Assembly: GCF_000003605.2 (NCBI RefSeq)
Contig: NW_003135341.1
Coordinates: 303,127-358,413 of the forward strand
DNA from: Saccoglossus kowalevskii
Taxonomy: Eukaryota > Hemichordata > Enteropneusta > Harrimaniidae
Length of the DNA stretch: 55,287 bases
Direction: 5' to 3'
A program made the position numbers and the translations under genes. The notes under the pieces are model-generated. The model searched no databases, was not told the origin of the DNA, and saw only the letters and a list, made by a program, of their open reading frames with translations. This document shows positions 48,350-55,287 of the stretch, one piece after another; within the stretch, counting starts at the first letter, position 1; each line of letters starts with the position of its first letter.

Positions 48350-51300
48350 CTAAGTCAAAACCAACATTTTCAGTAAATTGGTGGGCAAGCTTGCCAACTC
48401 ATTGCCCCAATGGGATTTGTATAATCCCCTAAACCTGTTCATACTCGCCTTTGTATTCATTGCTGTAATTTTCGTCGGAGATTTTTCTTTGAATTCTACT
48501 TCATTTCCAGCATCCTTGCGATACGACACGATGGTTTTAGGGTCGCCTGCTGGCTTAGCAATTTCCATTGTGGACTTGATCAGTTCTTTTCCACGCTTCA
48601 TCCATTGAGATGCGAATGCATTAACCTTACCGGACGCTGACTGCAGAAACAATATTACATATATGACTAGTGTAGTAAATTGATTGAAATAGGATGGGAC
48701 AAATTGCAACGTAATTTACATGTTGATAACCTGTGACATATTTGTAATTCATTAACATAAAATGAACACCTAATAATAAACAACAATATATATGACATAC
48801 ACATGAGCTGTAATGTTTGTCTGGGCGACAAAGAGCGTCGCGTAAAATTAAGTAATTACGCATGCGTCGCCGACGAGTCCTACGCGACATCAAATGTACG
48901 TATATTTAGCAATTTAATTTGTTTCACAAAACAAATAACATAAAATATGGAACTCAGTTTAAACTCAATATTGTTATGGTGATGTCCAATGAAAATATTT
49001 GAAGCTAAAATTTAACTACGCCCTATTAGTCCTACAAACATCCGTCCTACAAACTCCATGTATCTTTCCAAAGTTTAAAACGGGGGAGTCATGCGTCAGG
49101 TCATTGTTTACAAACACGCGTCTACCCATGAGCCTTTCGCGTTCTTAGCGTGTGTTATTATCATCGCTTGGGACTCAATTGCCGCGCGTGCGCAGGTGAT
49201 GATTCTCCCGCTTTAACAGATTCGGACATAATATACGTACTTCATTTGGGCATTCCGGAATCGATGGTAGGCAACTTGATGTGGCGTGGTCGAGATAGTC
49301 GTCCGTATCCGACTCTGTTGGACTTTCATTCATGTCATCATAGGGCAGTGACTTCGAGTAGCATTGTTTCATTTCTTATTTAAAATAGAATAATTAAATA
49401 TGAAAAAGTTTTCAATAGACTGATATTAAACAATGTCAAATAGCATAGGGAATTGTCGTATATTTTTAATAGCACCGAACACAGACGTTACTTACCTGTT
49501 TTTGCAAGTTTGTCGAAAACAGAAGACCAATCTTGCGTAACATACTCCTGCCGTGTGTCTTCAACACGGTTGGAGGCAGTACCTAAATGTTCCCATAGTC
49601 TGTGAATCTCATCTGTAGGAAATATTTATTTACAAAGAATATAAACAAAATCTTTCAATATACGTGAAATTGAGTGGTGAATTGATCGTATTGTGTGTTA
49701 GAATCTGGAGACACCAAAGACTGCAATGTAATATTTTCAAAGTATCGCGAGGTGTCGACATCCGACTTATTGTGAGATGAATATGTATAATCGAGGTATG
49801 TGGTATTTCATTTCGAGTATTTTTTTTTTCAATATTCGATCGTGCACACATTTAACAAAGGTGAGCATTAGAACCATAAACAGTGTGCCTCGATCGGAAC
49901 ATCGTCTCGATATAATTTTTAGACATGTAATGTGTATCACGGTGTATCATTAGCTTTAATTCACGCTACCTTTGACTACATTAGTGGCAAGTCGGATACA
50001 TTCAAGTTGATCGCTTGAGTAAAGAGCATCGCTTTCGCTGATAGCTTCAAGTTCTTTGCTTATATCTGTAAAGTCTTCTTGCAACACTGCTATGGTCCTT
50101 TTAGGCAAAGAATACTCTTTGTCTTTCTCAGTTCGAGTTTCGTCTGACAAGTGAACAACTTGTAATACGCCTAAACCTATTTATGGTAGAAATCCAGTGA
50201 TTTGTTTTATAGAGAAACAAGTTGGGTTTACGTGTATGTTTGGGGTGGGGAACAAAACGTATTCGACACATAACACATAATGAAGTCGCGGGAAAGGTTG
50301 TATGCAAATTGAGATGTCTGGATATTTGTACAAAATTTAATAAAATTATAAATTGATTCAAGATTCACCATGTAAAGTTAATTGCCATTTGAATATATTG
50401 TAAGAAACCAAATTCCATTTACATTTTAAAGTGTACAGAAAAATATTCAAGTAACTAAGTCTCTTTGTCATTTCTTTATGTTGTTCATTTCGACTCTTGC
50501 ACCTAGATTCTCCGTCACCTTGTCATATAATAAACCTGTCATATACATCGCGCCCTCTTGTGTCGAAACACTTCAATGACATAAATAGGTGACACGACTG
50601 CCGTTCGAATTGCGATATCGTTTGATCTATAATAGATTTTACTATATCCTTAGATGATGAACGACTACACAAACAAGCCATATACGTAATTGTCACGTCA
50701 GGGAAGCTCTCTGTAACTAAAGGGTGCGGTTTTATGAATGATGCACTATACAGCATGCCCTTTGCCAACATCCAGTGATCGATTACGTATAACATTCCCA
50801 TTCGAATATATTAAAAATATTGAGTTACCTTCGCCAGCAAAAAGAGTCTCATCTTGTAAATGAAGTACTTCATCAAATGCCTATAACGAACCATTGCTTT
50901 ATTTAGTATAGAAAGTACGTTGTAATGTTTCGTATTCGAAGTGAATGTAATAATGTACGTATCATCCGCACGCACTGTTTTACAGAGCCCTAATTGCTGA
51001 TATCCTCCGCTGTCAACAAAGGCATATGTGCTGTAGACTAAATCTATATAGTTTCATGCACTGATGCTTTAAAAGTAAATATACAGTCTGAATGTTCGTG
51101 GACAATGGTATGTCGTGATTATACATGTTTGTTTTATAAATATTGAAATGAACATCACCTGGTCGCGAAAGGATATATTTACGACTTTCTCATTGACACC
51201 GACGAAATCCTTGACCGGGTCACTGAAATCAATGAAACGATGCTAACATAAGCTCACGCGAAAATATGGCATTTACTCATATAGGAACTGATCGTGTTTA

Positions 51301-51786
51301 CCGCTGTGTATCACGTGGTGCCAACACTGGCATGTGTCATGTCGTACCAATATTGGTATGTGTCACGTGGTACAAACATTGGTGTATCATTATGAATCAC
51401 ACATGCAACTCTGAGCAAAGTCTAAACGATGACCTTACCAATAGGTGATTTCCGTGTTGACTTTGTTCACTTACTGGGTGTATATTTGAAGACATGATAT
51501 AGGGCCAAATCAAATTTTATTGACGGGAAATTCATATACCTGATTGCGTATATTATTTTCAAGGCGACGAAAAATAATGCATGTCCAGAAAAACAACAAT
51601 ATAATCACAGGCAAATCACGAACATATCAAGATGCAGCATTTGAGATCCGATCTCACATCAACGGCAACGCGATTCGCCGCTGTGAACAGATGCGTACCT
51701 TACTAACCTACATCAAACGTCCCAAAAATCAGCAGCAGCGATAGCAGATAGCAGCAGAATTGGTGATAACATGAATATCAGTATTG

Positions 51787-51840
<54 letters not shown>

Positions 51841-53386
51841 CGCATGCGCATGGTGCATATTATGCTATTGTGGTCTATTTACCTGTTAATCATACGCCTA
51901 TGGCATACCACGTTTTCTATGAACTGTTCCAGTCCACACTGTCTTTCAATTAAGAAATCTGAAGTGTAATATATCGTAACAGTTAAACTGTATTCACTAA
52001 TGGACACGGATTCGGAGGAAAATCTCCATGATTTAGAATTATACAGAAGTTAGGCGATTTGCAAAAACTGTGTCATGTTTATATGTAACACTTCATAGTA
52101 TTATACTTCTAATCAAGACCCAAAGGTAATATATCGGCGATATTTTTAATTTTGAGGGTTCGCAAAAGTCCTTGAAATGACCAGTTGTCTTTGTTTCACT
52201 TTCGGGCATCACGGAATAAAAACTCGACTTCCGGTTTTGAAAAATTTCGAAGTTGTATTCGACAATTACTCGTCAGAGAGTTTTAATCATTTGACTACTA
52301 CTGTCTCGAGATGTGTTTTTATGACTAACCTTCTGTTACACTTTCCTTACACAACAAAGGCGGAAACAACAGTTGAATTGAAGGAAATATTACTTTAAGC
52401 TATTAAAATAATGTAGAAAAATATTTGACATAAATATTGTCAGTGTAAATAACATTTAGCAACAGTCACATACTAGTAGGGGAAATACAATTTCATTGGG
52501 CACTAAACAAGTACAATCAAACACATTAATGATACATTACAAAACATGCAGTAAAAAATAACTTACAAAAACGCGAGGTATACAACCAGGGGAGGTATCA
52601 GATGTTTTGAAACGAGTGAGTACATTCTGCTCCACATGTGTGATACTCACCATCATATATATCAGTAGTTGTCTATGACAGTCTATATATATAAGAAGAC
52701 CGTCATTTGCGCTGTCATCCAAGTATGGTCTAGTGACACCCATGTGATTATTCTTTATCAATCCAAATATATTTGCTTCCAATGTGTTATTATAGTACAA
52801 TAATATGTGACAATGCCATTATGTACATAGTTAAAATGCATTGTACTTTCTAATTAATTGCTTGGTTCAATAAGTGCGTTAAATGTGTGTAATTGACAAT
52901 GTTCTGACTCGTATTATGCACGTGACATTGTGTTTAATCATGAAATAATATAGACTCACTTGCTCATTGAGTAGATAAAAGTCGCCATATTTCTTCGTTA
53001 TCTCAATTATTTTATTTTCCACTGTGACGTCAAGGCAATACTCCTATAACAGATATTGATTCAGTGAATGAATATGAAAATCTATTCATTATTTTGTCAG
53101 TTAATTGCCGTTAGCATTGCGCGAAATGTTTTGTATTTGACTACAATAATCGTTTTGTGATTCCATGTTGCGCGCGCGTCAGCGTCAGAAGTGACACAAG
53201 AGACGCCACCCCATTGGATTAGGGGATATATTATTCTCAGCTTTTGAATCGCGGCAGCAATCGCTTGCATATGCGCAATCAAACACTTACATTAAAATTA
53301 TTATCTTCCAACTCTAAGAACAGTTCCCCCGTTTCTCCAGTAGGTGATACTGGCTGTGTATCTTCCTCGCTTTTTCTTCTCGACAT
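48350..53386 (-). CDS. PX-like domain protein, short paralog (10 exons, 385 aa)
   Basis: Exons: 53386-53291, 53043-52960, 52399-52330, 51958-51883, 51222-51159, 50880-50829, 50143-49970, 49612-49496, 49374-49241, 48640-48350. Phases agree and the sum is 1158 nt. Exons 1-9 pair with the long paralog in order and phase; exons 2 and 4 have the same lengths (84 and 76 bp). The PX-like region spans about residues 17-125: ITKKYGDF (closer to consensus RRYSDF than in its sister), IFPSIQLLFPPL, FLIERQCGLEQF and DPVKDFVG. About residues 148-206 are helical and possibly coiled-coil (LQEDFTDISKELEAISES). Exon 9 is acidic. The last exon is basic (WMKRGKELIK) and unrelated to the sister's C-terminus. An in-frame 60-bp segment at 52626-52567 could be an optional exon. 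Probably cytosolic, membrane-associated. Confidence 0.72.
49074..49216. mobile_element. MITE, copy 2, beside a splice donor of the short PX-like gene
   Basis: It matches the reverse complement of 40479-40638 over its length, including acccatgagcctttcgcg and the gcgcaggtgatgattctccc end. Its right edge is about 24 bp inside the intron that follows exon 9 (donor at 49240). Confidence 0.8.
51789..51839. repeat. (AT)n microsatellite
   Basis: A pure AT run of about 50 bp in an intron of the short PX-like gene. Confidence 0.97.
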
Positions 53387-53828
53387 TGGTCCTCAGTATA
53401 TTGCACGTGGTATAGTCTACAATCTCTAATAATTATTAGTAAATAAATATAAACGTTAACACTGATATAGTACATATAATTGTATCGATAATTTACTCCA
53501 ATATATGTATATATTTTACTGACAATTGTTTTAATTTTATTTTTAAAGATCATATTTACAATACAGTTTTGTAAATATTAGATATAATATATCAAATGTA
53601 ACACAGTGATCCTTAGTTAAATATTAACGGGTCCACTGGTTGGCAAGCAACAAATTATATTATATGTCGGTGGCTAAGGTTTGGGGTGTTTTATTTCTCT
53701 ATTGCGGCGTAAAACATGATACATACACACATGTCGACGTATTATAGAGTAACTAATATTAGCATCACACACATTAGTCCGACAGCTGTCGACTGCATGC
53801 AAGTATTGTAGCTACTGAGGACGTTGAC

Positions 53829-54050
53829 CTTGAACTGTTTGAACGGGGTGACGTAAATTGTTATCAGTACACTACTGAGTGTCTGGCTGGAGATATTGAA
53901 GGGCATATCTATGACGGTTGGTAAACGTGTACAGTTACATGCCTCCTGTAGGGTTGCTGTAGTTGCTTTCGCTGATTCCAGTTTTTCAATTTTGGTTAGA
54001 CCAAGTTCATCAACATACTCCGACAATGAAATTCGGCAATACCGAATGAT
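53829..54050 (-). CDS. Candidate exon, 74 codons, unrecognised
   Basis: A phase 0-0 open segment between ATATTAG| and TTCAAG|GTCAAC on the minus strand. The residues look protein-like (SEYVDELGLTKIEKLESAK, then a CNC pair, then TVIDMPFNISS) with balanced composition unlike AT-rich chance frames. It lies just upstream of the short PX-like gene but does not match any exon of that family. It may be a 3' exon of a gene entering from beyond the window. Confidence 0.35.
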
Positions 54051-55287
54051 CTAATATAATTAGATCGACATTATAGGAAAGCGATCGGCGAGTCGACGTA
54101 TCTTGAGTACGATATACAAAATGGCTGCTATCTACGCGCAGAATCATAACAAACATACAAGCGTATTGACCTACCTTGGACGTTAGTAGAATTGGATACA
54201 ATACGTATTCGCACGTGAATGTGAATGTCACTATTCCATTTATGAAATATCGCTGAAGAATGTCTCATATAAACTCACACATCCGGTTCTACGTGTCTGA
54301 TCGTTGTAGTTTCCGCTAACGTGATTGGCATGCATTAGGTAAATATTGGACTGGTAGGTGAGTGGAGGGGGTACTTTGTTTGTAAATGCAGTGTACAAGC
54401 GCATTTTATCAGATTTTTCATTGGACGTGCAGTATACACATTATTAACGACGTGTACACATTATATAATTGGAAAGTATTAGTGTACTTCAAAATTGCCA
54501 ATTTAGTTTATAATTGTCACGGAAACCACAATAATTGCCATGTGTGCATAGGAAAATGATTTAAATATAACACCGTTTAATGAATAAATAAATACAATTA
54601 AACCAGTAATTACATGACATTTTTTGGTCTATAATACATCGTGCGACCGAAAGCGCAATCACTCACTCGCTTGCTGCTTTGTTTTTGCCAGAACCGTCCA
54701 ACTGAAAAAGGTAAACAAACGAAACTAGTAGATCGTCGCTGGTGGCGCGTTGATTTAGTGGAACATTAGTTTTAGGATATGTACGCCCTTCTACTGTCCA
54801 GTTGGGTGAACCAATAACATAACAGTTATCCTATAATTATGGTTTAAACGTGTGTATTGATTTTAAAATATTACATTCCGATGAATGACTCAATATATGC
54901 TGTTTACAATCTTTTTCCCCCTGACAATCATGCTGCATCAGATAGAACCCAATTTTCATTAGTTGTGCGAAGCGCCCTCTGGAATCGTTTTTTTTTTTCT
55001 ACCGAGACGATATACCAGACTAAACTACACACACGCAAATAACAGTGCCACCTTATATGGTACGGCTATCGGAATCTTGGATAATAACAGTATTAACTAC
55101 TTGTCATTTGGTGGCCATGATGAATGATCGAAGTAAAAAAAAAACCACGACTGCAGGTAAACGAACCCAATACTGTACTGTCGACTTGTTTTTATACACG
55201 AATACTACGTGACCCTGCCTACCGCCTGTATAATCGTCAACTGTGCGGCGAAACTGTAGGGGAAACTACAAATCTGATAAACGCACG
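54051..55287. other. No feature seen
   Basis: AT-rich sequence to the window edge, with short open frames only. Confidence 0.5.

Noticed and set aside
50523-50801. 92-codon open minus-strand frame in the short PX-like gene
   Set aside because: The flanking exons already join in phase without it, and it has no usable acceptor and donor.
52003-52053. Plus-strand ATG with acidic codons (MDTDSEENLHDLELYRS) ending in a stop
   Set aside because: Only 17 codons, no donor, and it lies in an intron on the opposite strand of the short PX-like gene.
1-55287. tRNA, rRNA, CRISPR and bacterial-style operon signals
   Set aside because: No B-box-like tRNA sequence, rRNA block or spacer array was seen; the tandem repeats present are satellites without unique spacers.

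Overview
This is animal nuclear DNA: AT-rich, with short exons, GT-AG introns, phase-1 EGF exons and many transposable elements. Helentron, Penelope-like, mariner and Tc1-like elements, together with an EGF/HormR/GAIN receptor ectodomain and a Gal3ST-type sulfotransferase, fit a marine invertebrate such as a hemichordate, amphioxus relative or lophotrochozoan. I cannot name the species. Bacterial features (operons, ribosome binding sites, CRISPR) do not apply, and I saw no rRNA or tRNA gene.

Layout. 0-2.6 kb: a decayed Helentron-like element on the plus strand, with a Pif1-type helicase followed by an endonuclease. 2.7-5.5 kb: candidate plus-strand exons, including a signal-peptide exon that leads into a tandemly duplicated exon-like repeat. 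6.2-7.8 kb: broken sushi (CCP) exons, a 306-bp tandem repeat and a LINE reverse-transcriptase tail, with the coding pieces on the minus strand. 10.3-19.6 kb: a minus-strand locus that reads signal peptide, LamG-like domain, at least nine EGF exons, hormone-receptor domain and GAIN domain. This is the ectodomain of an adhesion GPCR, but several exons carry stops or frameshifts and I found no GPS or seven-helix exons, so I call it a pseudogene or broken gene. It is interrupted by a young Tc1-like element at 12.3-13.4 kb. 20.3-21.0 kb: the end of a Penelope-like element, with a 50-N assembly gap. 22.3-23.6 kb: a dead mariner inside an older repeat whose empty form also lies in this window. 25-27 kb: satellites. 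28.1-29.7 kb: an intact two-exon galactose-3-O-sulfotransferase-like gene on the minus strand.

34.3-53.4 kb holds the most interesting part. Two multi-exon genes lie head to tail on the minus strand and encode related proteins of 596 aa (15 exons) and 385 aa (10 exons). I assembled both by splice site and phase. Both reading frames close exactly, and the first nine exons correspond one to one with the same phases. The N-terminal half of each looks like a divergent PX (phosphoinositide-binding) domain. The rest is acidic or coiled-coil sequence that I do not recognise, and the two C-termini differ. A MITE family has landed in both genes.

The genes show no shared pathway. The receptor and the sulfotransferase would be membrane or Golgi proteins; the PX pair would be cytosolic or endosomal.
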